The notes under the pieces are model-generated. The model did no database searches, was not told the origin of the DNA, and saw nothing but the letters and a program-made list of their open reading frames with translations. From the NCBI GenBank assembly GCA_001603005.1, contig LVAJ01000030.1, forward strand, positions 1-64,000: a stretch of 64,000 bases of DNA. Reading direction: 5' to 3'. The first letter of the stretch is position 1; each line of letters begins with the position of its first letter. This document shows positions 16,170 through 23,698 of the stretch, piece after piece. Position numbers and translations under genes: made by a program. Source of the stretch: Clostridiales bacterium Firm_04. GTDB lineage: Bacteria; Bacillota; Clostridia; Oscillospirales; Ruminococcaceae.

Positions 16170-16961
16170 TCAATCCTTCCGGACAATGACGACCTGACGC
16201 GTGGTCGCATACACATCCGAGAACGCGACCTCCTGCAGGCGCTCCTCCGTGACGGAAAGTCCCGCAACGCCGACATCGGCTCTGCCGCCGGACACCGCCG
16301 GAAGCACCGATTCAAACGACATATCCGAGATCTGAAGCTCGTAGCCGAGATAATCGCAGACCGCGTTCATCATATCAACGTCAAAGCCGACGATCTCCTC
16401 GCCTTCCCATTCCTCATAGGGCGGAAATTCGGCATTCGTCGCCATGATAAGCTTGCCCTTCGGTCTGTTGACGCCCTTCTGCACCTCATAGGGATGCTGT
16501 CCCTGCTCATCGCCCTCATAGTTATCCTTGATCCTGCCGAGGGTGCCGTTCAGAGAAAGCTGTGAGAGTGCGCCGTTGATCTCCTCAAGCAGCGCCGTAT
16601 TTTCTTTCGCAACTGCGATCGCATACTGCTCATCGGCATAGGCTTCGCTGAGCACTTCGATATCTTCGTTCTCCGCAACATAGGTGTTTGCGGTTTCCTC
16701 GTCCACCATGACCGCGTCGATCAAGCCCTGCTGGAGCGCCTGAACGCCGTCTGCTGCCTTGGTGAACTGCTGCACGGTTGCATTTTCGATATCACCGGCA
16801 AGTGTATCGCCCGTTGTGCCGATCTGCACACCGATCTTCTTTCCGTTCAGATCGGCGATGCTGTGGACAGTGTTTTTCGGAATGGATGATCCGCAGCCCG
16901 TCAGCAGCAGTGCAGACAGCGCCAGTGCGGAAAATCCGGCAGTTCGTTTCAATGTTTTCAT
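16170..16961 (-). CDS. Circularly permuted family 3 amino-acid-binding lipoprotein
   Basis: 263 residues with a lipoprotein signal and lipobox LLLTGC (Cys23). The two halves of the family 3 solute-binding (SBP_bac_3) domain are in reverse order. Residues 33-148 (SIADLNGKKIGVQIGTTGD through LGRIKDNYEGD) match the usual C-terminal half. After a linker, residues 169-263 (KLIMATNAEFPPYEEWEGEE through SDVYATTRQVVIVRKD) match the usual N-terminal half. Ligand residues of polar amino-acid binders seem kept (Arg241 in TEER, Asp87 in VMVDEET). It should deliver an amino acid to an ABC importer, but no permease or ATPase is adjacent. The start at 16961 follows GGGGAGG by 9 bp. Confidence 0.88.
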   Translation of the reverse strand: MKTLKRTAGFSALALSALLLTGCGSSIPKNTVHSIADLNGKKIGVQIGTTGDTLAGDIENATVQQFTKAADGVQALQQGLIDAVMVDEETANTYVAENEDIEVLSEAYADEQYAIAVAKENTALLEEINGALSQLSLNGTLGRIKDNYEGDEQGQHPYEVQKGVNRPKGKLIMATNAEFPPYEEWEGEEIVGFDVDMMNAVCDYLGYELQISDMSFESVLPAVSGGRADVGVAGLSVTEERLQEVAFSDVYATTRQVVIVRKD

Positions 16962-17015
16962 ACGCGACATCCTCCCCATTTTGATTTCCGTGACTTGACG
17001 GATCGGTACACCTCT

Positions 17016-17044
17016 ATTATAGCATATTCCGGCAATTTTTGCAA
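17016..17044 (-). promoter_or_regulatory. Promoter of the permuted binding protein
   Basis: TTGCAA, 17 bp, TATAAT with a TG extension on the minus strand. Confidence 0.85.
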
Positions 17045-17148
17045 TGGATTATCTGGCGAAAAATATGCATCTTTTGTTTTCCGCGGGGATTTTGCAGGCG
17101 CAATTATGAAGAATGATGAAAGAAAACCTGAATTTTCGGGAAAATCCC

Positions 17149-17177
17149 TTGCTTTCAGCCCGAAACTGTGCTATGAT
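17149..17177 (+). promoter_or_regulatory. Promoter of the VanZ-like operon
   Basis: TTGCTT (17149-17154), 17 bp, TATGAT (17172-17177) preceded by TGTGC. Confidence 0.72.
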
Positions 17178-17262
17178 GCGAAAAGAAAGCAGCGCGCTCC
17201 TGACGCCTGCGCGCGGGGATGTGATGACAAGATGACAAGTTTCGGGGGGGTGACAGCACAAC

Positions 17263-17787
17263 ATGATCGGATATCTGCCGGATTTTCTGGTGCTCGGCTG
17301 CATCTATTGTCTGTTCCTGCATCCGCGCTGGAAACGGGAAGGCAGCGACATCCTGCTCGTGAAAACGCTGATGTATCTGCATTTTGCGCTGGTGCTCTAT
17401 GTGACGCTGATGCCGCTGATCCCGATGCTGCCGTATCTGCGGGAGCGCCCCTGCATACCGATGAACACCGAACCGTTTATTGATGTGCGGCTGCGGCGCG
17501 GGGATTATCTGCGGCAGATCCGGCTGAATGTGCTGATGCTGATGCCGTACGGCTTTCTGCGCCCGCTCGTGCAGAAGCGTCCGCTGTTCATCGGAACGGC
17601 GGTCTGCACATTCCTTTACAGCCTGATGATCGAGCTGATGCAGCCCTTTGCCGGCAGGACAGGCGATGTCACGGATCTGATCACGAATACGGCAGGCGGC
17701 GCGGCGGGATATGTGCTTTCGGCGATGCTCCGTCCGCTGACCGGCGCGCTGTTACAGAAAATCAACAAGGAGAGAGATTTCAGATGA
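17263..17787 (+). CDS. VanZ-like membrane protein
   Basis: 174 residues with four or five hydrophobic segments. VanZ-family signatures are visible: NVLMLMPYGFLRPL, SLMIELMQPFAGRTGDVTDLITNTAGGAAGY. The last, E(L/M)xQ...R..DxxDLxxNTxG, is the most conserved part of the family. VanZ proteins influence teicoplanin or lipoglycopeptide susceptibility in enterococci; the biochemical role is not settled. The start is preceded by a G-rich site (GGGGGGGTG). It overlaps the next gene by ATGA, so the two are co-translated. Confidence 0.88.
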   Translation: MIGYLPDFLVLGCIYCLFLHPRWKREGSDILLVKTLMYLHFALVLYVTLMPLIPMLPYLRERPCIPMNTEPFIDVRLRRGDYLRQIRLNVLMLMPYGFLRPLVQKRPLFIGTAVCTFLYSLMIELMQPFAGRTGDVTDLITNTAGGAAGYVLSAMLRPLTGALLQKINKERDFR

Positions 17788-18398
17788 AACAGAACGAGCG
17801 AACTTTTTATAAGATCTTTACGGACAGAAAATACCGTCCGCTCTGGCTGGCGGCTGCGGGTGCGGCTGCCGGCTTCATGACAACGATCGGCAGCGCATGC
17901 GGCGGATGGTCGCTGCCGGGGATGCTCCTGATGCTGATGCAGATGATCGGATCGGGCGTATTCCTGTGGGCGGTTGCGTGCACGTTTATTGCCGTCAGCG
18001 CAAAGACGCCGCTGCATGCGGCAGGCGGGGTGCTCTGCTATCTGGCGCCGATGATCGCATGCAGTTTTCTTTGCGTGCGGCTGACGGGCTGCTGGTACAG
18101 CGAGGCGATCATGCAGGCGCGGATGCTGGCACTGATCCCTGCGGCGCTGCTCGGTGCGGCAGCATGGTTCCTGCGGCGTTCCGAGGGACTGCGCATTGCG
18201 GCGATGATCGCGGGCGCGGTGCTGCTGATTTTCGATCTGCGCGTAGCTGTGGAGCCGATGGTTCCGGTGCTTGCTGCGGAAGCGGCGCTTGCGGCGGCGT
18301 TTTATCTGGTGCTGCGGCATCTTGGGGAAGATCAGCGCGAGCGGATTCTCTATCGCCGCAATTTCATGGGCAGCTGCGAGCCGGTGAACCGGTTTTAA
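17784..18398 (+). CDS. Polytopic membrane protein of unknown function
   Basis: 204 residues with about six hydrophobic helices and a basic, cytosolic C-terminal tail. No recognised family motif. Its start overlaps the VanZ-like stop (ATGA), with an AAGGAGAG site just upstream. The pairing suggests an envelope role, but nothing in the sequence defines an activity. Repeat module A begins 4-5 bp after the stop. Confidence 0.75.
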   Translation: MKQNERTFYKIFTDRKYRPLWLAAAGAAAGFMTTIGSACGGWSLPGMLLMLMQMIGSGVFLWAVACTFIAVSAKTPLHAAGGVLCYLAPMIACSFLCVRLTGCWYSEAIMQARMLALIPAALLGAAAWFLRRSEGLRIAAMIAGAVLLIFDLRVAVEPMVPVLAAEAALAAAFYLVLRHLGEDQRERILYRRNFMGSCEPVNRF

Positions 18399-18402
18399 CG
18401 CG

Positions 18403-18755
18403 GGGCGGGCAGTGCCCGCTTCCAATTCCCTCCGGGAGCCGGCAGCGTGGCTCACCCAACAATCGCGGTACACGCCGCTGATCGCGGCTTGCGCGGAGCC
18501 CGCGCTGGCATATCCCTCCGGAGTGCGGCAGCGTGGCTCTCCCATATTTTGCAGTACACGCCGCGGGGCGGCTTCTGCTGCGTGACTGCTCCCAGCGGGG
18601 AGCCCCCGCTGGCATTCCCCTCCGGAGTGCGGCAGCGTGGCTCACCCAACAATCGCGGTACACGCCGCTAGACGCGGCTTCTCACACGTTACTTCTCCCA
18701 GCGCTGCGCCCCGCATACGTTACCGAGCGCACAGCTGCGCTCCCACAAGCACATG
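18403..18755 (+). repeat. Repeat module A, three copies plus linker
   Basis: Three module-A copies in forward orientation. They contain the hairpins GCGGGC-AGT-GCCCGC, GCGCGG-AGC-CCGCGC and GCGGGG-AGC-CCCCGC, i.e. the same hairpin with different but pairing arms, plus GCCGC-N-GCGGC hairpins. The linker CTCCCAGCGCTGCGCCCCGC follows, but module B is absent; the rubredoxin terminator begins there. Confidence 0.85.
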
Positions 18756-18812
18756 CAAAAAACCTGTCAGCCGGCGCGTTGTAAAACGCATCGGTCAGAC
18801 AGGTTTTTTATT
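18756..18812 (-). terminator. Terminator of rubredoxin
   Basis: The stem AAAAACCTGTC/GACAGGTTTTT has a long inner loop. It is symmetrical and usable on the minus strand. Confidence 0.75.
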
Positions 18813-18817
18813 TCGGA

Positions 18818-18973
18818 TTATTCAGCCTCGAACATATCCTTGCCGACGCCGCAGAGCGGACATACGAAATCCTCCGGCAGATCTTCAAACTTGGTGCCCG
18901 CTGCGATGCCGTTATCCGGATCGCCGGCAGCCTCGTCGTAGACATAGCCGCAGACAGAACATACATACTTCAT
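18818..18973 (-). CDS. Rubredoxin
   Basis: A 51-residue protein with the two rubredoxin iron-binding motifs: CSVCGY (Cys5, Cys8) and CPLCGV (Cys38, Cys41). The typical [18 protein letters not shown] stretch lies between them. It is a small one-iron electron carrier in the cytosol, usually feeding rubrerythrin or other oxidative-stress enzymes in anaerobes. The start has an excellent AGGAGG site. It lies 57 bp downstream of the M24 peptidase on the same strand and may be read from that promoter. Confidence 0.95.
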   Translation of the reverse strand: MKYVCSVCGYVYDEAAGDPDNGIAAGTKFEDLPEDFVCPLCGVGKDMFEAE

Positions 18974-19030
18974 GTGCCGATTCCTCCTTTCCCGCAGATT
19001 TGCTCCGGAATCGGTAAACTCCGGTATGCT

Positions 19031-20122
19031 TCAGACCGGCAGGATCCGCAGCGCTTTCGGAAACGCCGTCAGATTCTTCGGTGTGTCGCCGTCGATCAGC
19101 AGCATATCTTCGATCCGGACGCCGAATTTCCCCGGCATATAGATGCCCGGCTCGTCCGTCATGATGATGCCGCTGCGGAGCGGTTTCTCGCAGCGCGGGG
19201 ATGCGACCGGCATCTCGTGGATCTCCAGCCCGACAGAATGCCCCAGCGCATGCGTGAAATACTGCCCGTAGCCCGCCTCTGCAATGACATTTGCCGCCGC
19301 CTCATGCATATTGCAGCAAAGCATGTCCTCTTTTGCAGCCTGCTCCGCGGCAGCCTGCGCGCGCAGAACGGTCTCGTAGACGCGCTGCATCTCCTCGGTC
19401 GCATGCCCGAATGCAACGGTGCGCGTCATGTCAGAGTGGTAGCCGTGATAAACCGCGCCGAAATCCGCGAGGATAAAGTCGCCCTCGCGCAGTTCGCGGT
19501 CAGAGGGAACGCCGTGTGGCTTGCTCGTGTTCTCGCCGAACAGCAGGATCGTGTCAAAGGAAGGCTTCTCGCTGCCGCCGAGTGCCATGTAGTAATTCAG
19601 CTTTGCGGCGGCTTCGCGCTCGGTGATGCCGGCATGCAGCTCCGGCAGGAGCCGTTCCAGTGCCGCCTCCGCGATGCGCTGCGCCCTGACGATGCAGTCG
19701 ATCTCCTCGGAAGATTTGTATGCGCGGAGACTGCGGATGCGGTCGCCGATCGGCTGGAAGGTCATCTGGAGCTGCTCGCGCATCAGTGCAAATTCCACGA
19801 CCGTCAGCACATCATCCTCATACATCAGCTTGCGCACCTCGTTCTGCTCCAGAACGCTGCGCAGGAAATCATACAGTCCGCTCAGATTGCTCCGCGTGAT
19901 GACACGGAATCCCTGCGGCGTCAACTGCTGCTCCGCAACCTCGGTATAGCGTCCGTCGGTCACGAACAGAGCGCGTCCGTCCGGAAAAATCAGGCATTGC
20001 CCTTCCAGTGCCGTTGTTTTTGTCACATAGATCAGATTGACCTCGCCGGTCAGGAGCATTGCGTCTGCTTCATCTTCCCGCAGAATTGCGGCAAGTGCTT
20101 CGATTCTGTTCAATTCTTTCAA
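19031..20122 (-). CDS. Xaa-Pro aminopeptidase, M24 family
   Basis: About 363 residues: an N-terminal creatinase-like domain, then a pita-bread metallopeptidase domain. The metal site is visible as ILADFGAVYHGYHSDMTRT (two Asp), HALGHSVGLEIHE (His), TDEPGIYMPG (Glu) and VRIEDM (Glu). It removes N-terminal residues preceding proline, in the cytosol. No ATG is available at the expected start: in-frame TTG codons occur at 20137, 20122 and 20113. I chose 20122 because GGAAATGAG precedes it and the resulting KELNRIEAL start fits the family. The choice of TTG is uncertain. Confidence 0.88.
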   Translation of the reverse strand: MKELNRIEALAAILREDEADAMLLTGEVNLIYVTKTTALEGQCLIFPDGRALFVTDGRYTEVAEQQLTPQGFRVITRSNLSGLYDFLRSVLEQNEVRKLMYEDDVLTVVEFALMREQLQMTFQPIGDRIRSLRAYKSSEEIDCIVRAQRIAEAALERLLPELHAGITEREAAAKLNYYMALGGSEKPSFDTILLFGENTSKPHGVPSDRELREGDFILADFGAVYHGYHSDMTRTVAFGHATEEMQRVYETVLRAQAAAEQAAKEDMLCCNMHEAAANVIAEAGYGQYFTHALGHSVGLEIHEMPVASPRCEKPLRSGIIMTDEPGIYMPGKFGVRIEDMLLIDGDTPKNLTAFPKALRILPV

Positions 20123-20159
20123 CTCATTTCCATTCAATGATTCTTTTGATTGTATCCCC

Positions 20160-20188
20160 AGTATACCATAAATCCTGCAAAAAAGCAA
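20160..20188 (-). promoter_or_regulatory. Promoter of the M24 peptidase
   Basis: TTGCTT, 17 bp, TATACT preceded by ATGG on the minus strand. The leader is very short, about 30 nt. Confidence 0.75.
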
Positions 20189-20190
20189 GC

Positions 20191-20233
20191 ATAAAAAACA
20201 CGGCTGCAAGCGGAACTCTGCCGCTCGCAGCCG
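20191..20233 (-). terminator. Terminator of the PAP2 gene
   Basis: CGGCTGCAAGCGG pairs with CCGCTCGCAGCCG and is followed on the minus strand by a T-rich run. It overlaps the region just upstream of the M24 promoter. Confidence 0.85.
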
Positions 20234-20259
20234 GATTTTGTCCGAATGGATTCTTTGTA

Positions 20260-20925
20260 TCAGTGACGCGGTGCCGGCGCCTTTGCGCGGACTTTCCCGT
20301 AACAGCCGTCCCACGGCTTGTTGCGGAACAGCTTGTTGCAGATCGCCAGCGCCAGCATTGCATATGCAACGCCGCTCAGCACACCGCCGAGGATATCGGT
20401 CGGGTAGTGTACATACAGATACATGCGGGAAAATGCGATCAGTGCCGCGAGGATCAGCGCGGGAATGCCCCATTTTCTGCTCCACATGCAAATGGATGTC
20501 GCCGCGGCAAAGGAAGCCTGCGTATGTCCCGAGGGGAACGCAAAGTCCTTCGGCGCCTTGACCAGCAGCTCCATGACGGTTCTGCCTTCCGGAATGATGC
20601 CGGTGCCCTCGTGTACGGAGAGGCGGGAAGTCAGGTCGGTGACGGCGAGCCGTGCGAGGGGATTGCCGTTTTCGAGCCAGAACGGGCGCGGTCTTGCGAT
20701 CACATTTTTGAGGATCACGTTTCCGCCGATGACGCCGAAGATCAGCGCAAATGCACCGACATGCGCATATTTCCGTGTCCGCTTGGGGATAAAGAGCAGG
20801 AGCACCACGATGATCCAGAAAATGCCGCCGTCGCCGAATTTTGTGATGATCGGCATGATGCGATCCATGAGGTCACCGCGCAGATGATCCTGAATCCAGT
20901 TGAGGAATTGAAATTCCCAGTTCAT
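20260..20925 (-). CDS. PAP2-family membrane phosphatase
   Basis: 221 residues with five or six membrane helices. The three PAP2 motifs are intact: KNVIARPRP (K-x6-RP), PSGHT, and SRMYLYVHYPTD (SR-x5-H-x3-D). Such enzymes remove phosphates from phosphatidate or undecaprenyl pyrophosphate on the outer membrane leaflet. UppP-like recycling or lipid phosphatase activity is possible; the substrate cannot be read from sequence. The start at 20925 follows GAAAGGACG. Monocistronic. Confidence 0.9.
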   Translation of the reverse strand: MNWEFQFLNWIQDHLRGDLMDRIMPIITKFGDGGIFWIIVVLLLFIPKRTRKYAHVGAFALIFGVIGGNVILKNVIARPRPFWLENGNPLARLAVTDLTSRLSVHEGTGIIPEGRTVMELLVKAPKDFAFPSGHTQASFAAATSICMWSRKWGIPALILAALIAFSRMYLYVHYPTDILGGVLSGVAYAMLALAICNKLFRNKPWDGCYGKVRAKAPAPRH

Positions 20926-20961
20926 ATTGCAACGTCCTTTCAGATTGTAGTCATACACTTT

Positions 20962-20990
20962 ATTATAACACAGATCGACAGGAAATGCAA
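20962..20990 (-). promoter_or_regulatory. Promoter of the PAP2 gene
   Basis: TTGCAT, 17 bp, TATAAT with TGTGT upstream on the minus strand. Confidence 0.85.
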
Positions 20991-21071
20991 TGTTTCGGCA
21001 CGAAAAAAACAAAATCTTAATACTGTGCGCGATTGTGACACATATGCCGGAAACGGTCGCGTTATGCAGAC

Positions 21072-21205
21072 TGCCCCGAAGCGCATCAGAAACACTTCGG
21101 GGCAAATTCTATATCATAATGGGAATCCAAAGGGATGCATCCCTTTGGTCAGGCTTGGGCTGAAAGCCCATTTCAGATCATCGCGAAGCGATACCGCTTT
21201 TTCAC
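21072..21205. other. String of short hairpins in an intergenic gap
   Basis: Successive palindromes: TGCCCCGAAG/CTTCGGGGCA (21072-21104), AAAGGGATGCATCCCTTT (about 21129-21146), TGGGCTGAAAGCCCA and ATCGCGAAGCGAT. The first may terminate the small-protein operon. The rest resemble the chain style of module B but do not share its sequence. Confidence 0.6.
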
Positions 21206-21215
21206 GATTTGTCTG

Positions 21216-21479
21216 TCACAGAACAATGTACGCCAGCGCAAGCAGCAGCTTCCGGTCGGCATGCTCCTGCCAGAGCAGATAGAGCAAAGCAAGCAGCAGC
21301 ATCGTTTCGCCGTCCGGATGCCGCAGGCGCGCGGTCAGCTCCGATAGCACCGGAATCTGCGGGGACGGTTCTGCATGCGGCGGAAAAAGCGGCGGCGGGG
21401 GAATCTCCGCGCGGACGGCTTCCGGCGCACGGACGCTGCTGTTCCCGCGCATCCACCACATCGGCACACTGTTCGCCAT
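21216..21479 (-). CDS. Small protein 3 of a trio, hydrophobic C-terminus
   Basis: 87 residues. A Trp-rich start (MANSVPMWWMRGN) is followed by a Pro-rich middle and a hydrophobic C-terminal end (MLLLALLYLLW, then LLLALAYIVL), probably membrane-associated. No family recognised. The ATG has AAAGGGGG upstream. It lies 22 bp downstream of the second member, so the three form one operon. The trio order and sizes suggest a conserved unit, but I cannot name a function. Confidence 0.7.
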   Translation of the reverse strand: MANSVPMWWMRGNSSVRAPEAVRAEIPPPPLFPPHAEPSPQIPVLSELTARLRHPDGETMLLLALLYLLWQEHADRKLLLALAYIVL

Positions 21480-21501
21480 AAAGATCCCCCTTTCTGCCTG
21501 C

Positions 21502-21867
21502 TTATCCGCTGCCCAGCAGTTCCTGAAGCAGCCCGTTTTCCCGCAGGATGCCCGCCGCCGCATAGAGCCGGAGCATCCGGATCGCCTGATCGGTGCGCTT
21601 CTGACGCGGCTCCGAAAGATGCGGCTTCAGCGCGAGCAGCAGCGCCGCGGTCTCATCCTGCTGCACCTGCGAAAGCGCCTGCCCGACCGCCAGCAGCTTT
21701 GTAAAATCCGGCATTTCCGGCGCGGACGCCTGTTTCGGATCCGGCGCGGACTGTTCGGGCGGCGCATCGGACTGCGGTTCCTGCAGCATCGCCGCCAGCT
21801 CCGAGAGATTGCGCATGCTCTCCGGATCGGAAAGCAGCGCCTGCAGCTTCTGTGTCAGGTCATCCAC
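21502..21867 (-). CDS. Small protein 2 of a trio
   Basis: 121 residues, acidic N-terminal helix (LSDPESMRNLSELAAML), a Pro/Ala linker, then a helical C-terminal half (LLALKPHLSEPRQKRTDQAI...ILRENGLLQELLG). The start is GTG at 21867 with an AAGGGGG site. Function unknown. The helical C-terminal repeat style recurs in the third member's hydrophobic end. Confidence 0.7.
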   Translation of the reverse strand: MDDLTQKLQALLSDPESMRNLSELAAMLQEPQSDAPPEQSAPDPKQASAPEMPDFTKLLAVGQALSQVQQDETAALLLALKPHLSEPRQKRTDQAIRMLRLYAAAGILRENGLLQELLGSG

Positions 21868-21896
21868 CGGACGCGCCCCCTTTTCTGCATGCGGAT

Positions 21897-22139
21897 TCAG
21901 CCGGTCAGCTTTTCGTAAAGTGCCTTTGCCTGTTTGCTGTTCATCATCTGATTGAGCTTTTCCGGATTTGCAAGCACCTGCTTGAATTTTGCAGCATTCT
22001 GCGGACTCATGCCGGCGATCGCGCGGTCAAATTTTCCGGCTTCGAGCTCCTGCCGGAGCGTTTCGGCAGGAATGCCGAGCTTGCTGCTGACGACATTCAG
22101 CATTGCCTGAAGCTGCGCATTATTTTTCGGTTTTTCCAT
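21897..22139 (-). CDS. Small protein 1 of a trio
   Basis: 80 residues, all-helical in appearance, without membrane segment or Cys. It contains GMSPQNAAKFKQVLANPEKL and ends KQAKALYEKLTG. The phrase DP/NPE(S/K)(M/L) recurs in proteins 1 and 2, which hints that they share a fold or partner. The ATG at 22139 is set by GAAAGGAG; a longer frame runs into repeat module A. First gene of the operon; I see no clear promoter and the repeat lies immediately upstream. Confidence 0.7.
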   Translation of the reverse strand: MEKPKNNAQLQAMLNVVSSKLGIPAETLRQELEAGKFDRAIAGMSPQNAAKFKQVLANPEKLNQMMNSKQAKALYEKLTG

Positions 22140-22154
22140 AAGATAACTCCTTTC

Positions 22155-22402
22155 GGCGGGCAGTGCCCGCAGCCGATATCCTTCGTGAGCCGGTTTCGCG
22201 GACTGTCCCCGCAATCGCAGGTTCACGCCGCTAAACGCGGCTTGCGGGGAGCCCCCGCGGGCATATCCCTCCGGGCGGGGAGCCCCCGCGGGCATATCCC
22301 TCCGGGCGCGGAGCCCGCGCTGGCATATCCCTCCGGGAGCCGGCGGCGTGGCTCGCCCAACATTCGCAGTACACGCCGCTATTCGCGGCTTCTCATAGGT
22401 GA
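22155..22402 (+). repeat. Repeat module A, with three tandem 31-bp units
   Basis: Hairpins in order: GCGGGC-AGT-GCCCGC, GCCGC-TAAA-CGCGGC, then three tandem units of about 31 bp with stems GCGGGG/CCCCGC (twice) and GCGCGG/CCGCGC, then GCCGC-TATTC-GCGGC. The arms change together while pairing is kept. Confidence 0.85.
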
Positions 22403-22487
22403 CTGCACCCCGCCATTACCCAATATACCCACCATTACCAAATGCACCCCGTCATCTATCGGCTGAAAGAATCTTCGCACAAATCCA

Positions 22488-22516
22488 TTGCTTTTTGCTT
22501 TATGATATGCTATAAT
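22488..22516 (+). promoter_or_regulatory. Promoter of the phosphodiesterase
   Basis: TTGCTT (22488-22493), 17 bp, TATAAT (22511-22516) with a TG extension. Confidence 0.8.
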
Positions 22517-22547
22517 AAAGCAAAACAGAACAAAGGAGCGGAAATGC

Positions 22548-23072
22548 ATGCAAATTCTTGTGATTTCGGATACCCACGGCAGATACGATGTACTGCGGCA
22601 TGTGCTGCTGATGCACAGCGATGCGGACATGATCGTACACTGCGGCGACGGCGAATATGAAACGGAGCGATTCCTCAGCGAGCATCCCGAATTTGCGCCG
22701 AAGCTGCTGCAGGTACGCGGCAACTGCGACCACAATCCGATGATCCCGCTTGCAAGGACGATCCCGCTGCCATACGGTCACAAGGCGCTTGCCGTCCACG
22801 GGCACCGGTATGTTTCAGGGGATTTTCCGGAGAATCTGATTCAGACCGCCAGGCAGGACGGTGCGGATCTGGTGCTGTTCGGGCATCTGCATGTGCGCAT
22901 TGACCGCTATGTGGACGGGGTGCATCTGTTCAATCCGGGCAGTGCAGCGCAGCCGCGCGACCAGTTTTCGCCGTCTTACGGGCTGGTGGACGTGCTGGAA
23001 TCGGGGATCCTGACCTCGCACGGGGAGATCCGGCGCACACCCGCCCCTTTTGATGATATGTCCGGCATCTGA
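22548..23072 (+). CDS. YfcE/MJ0936-type metallophosphoesterase
   Basis: 174 residues, a minimal calcineurin-like phosphoesterase. Metal-binding motifs are all present: SDTHG (Asp8, His10), HCGDGE, GNCDHN, HGHRY and GHLHV. Family members hydrolyse phosphodiesters in the cytosol; the physiological substrate is not known. The start at 22548 is preceded by AAAGGAG. An ATG four bases earlier is in another frame. Monocistronic, ending next to a composite repeat. Confidence 0.92.
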   Translation: MQILVISDTHGRYDVLRHVLLMHSDADMIVHCGDGEYETERFLSEHPEFAPKLLQVRGNCDHNPMIPLARTIPLPYGHKALAVHGHRYVSGDFPENLIQTARQDGADLVLFGHLHVRIDRYVDGVHLFNPGSAAQPRDQFSPSYGLVDVLESGILTSHGEIRRTPAPFDDMSGI

Positions 23073-23077
23073 AAAAT

Positions 23078-23645
23078 GTGCGGGGAGCCCCCGCGGGCAT
23101 TTCCCTCCGGGCGGGGAGCCCCCGCTGGCATATCCCTCCGGGCGCGGAGCCCGCGCTGGCATATCCCTCCGGGAGGCGGCGGCGTGGCTCGCCCAACATT
23201 CGCAGTACACGCCGCTAGACGCGGCTTCTGTGGCGCGACTGCTCCCAGCATTTGCGCCCCGCATACGTTACCGAGCGCGCAGACAAGTCTCCACGAGCGC
23301 AACCGGCGCGCACCAGCATTGAAGTTTTGATCGAACTTTTTCAAAAGTTCGCGGAGTCCAGAGGCAGAGCCTCTGGTCGCTCTCCGCAGAGAGCGAAACT
23401 CCCCTAGCGTTCAAGAGCTTGGCGGGCTTGGGGACTTGCGATAGAAGTCCCCATTCTTAAATAATATCCGCGAAGCGGATACTTCTTTGAGGACATGCAA
23501 CCGGACATGCATTCCGACATGCAAACGCAACATTCATTCAACATGCAAACGGGCATACACAGATCAGACACGCATCCTGACATCCAAACGCGACATGCAC
23601 AAATCCGGCATGCAAATATAACCTGCATCCCGACATACACCATAA
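23078..23645 (+). repeat. Composite hairpin-chain repeat A-linker-B-array, copy 2
   Basis: Module A (23078-23225) has three tandem units with changed but pairing arms. The linker follows, then B (23305-23480) with hairpins CGAACTTTT/AAAAGTTCG, CCAGAGGC/GCCTCTGG (23358-23376), CGCTCTC-CGCA-GAGAGCG (23378-23395), GGGGACTT/AAGTCCCC and ATCCGC/GCGGAT. Compared with copy 1 the second and third stems have different arms but still pair. The array occupies 23491-23642. Confidence 0.88.
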
Positions 23646-23648
23646 AAG

Positions 23649-23695
23649 CGAAAAACGCCCCGAAACAGCAGTCTGACCTGCCGTTTCGGGGTGTT
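23649..23695 (-). terminator. Terminator of plsY
   Basis: CCCCGAAACAGCAG pairs with CTG-CCGTTTCGGGG and is followed by T-rich sequence on the minus strand. Confidence 0.88.
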
Positions 23696-23698
23696 CGC

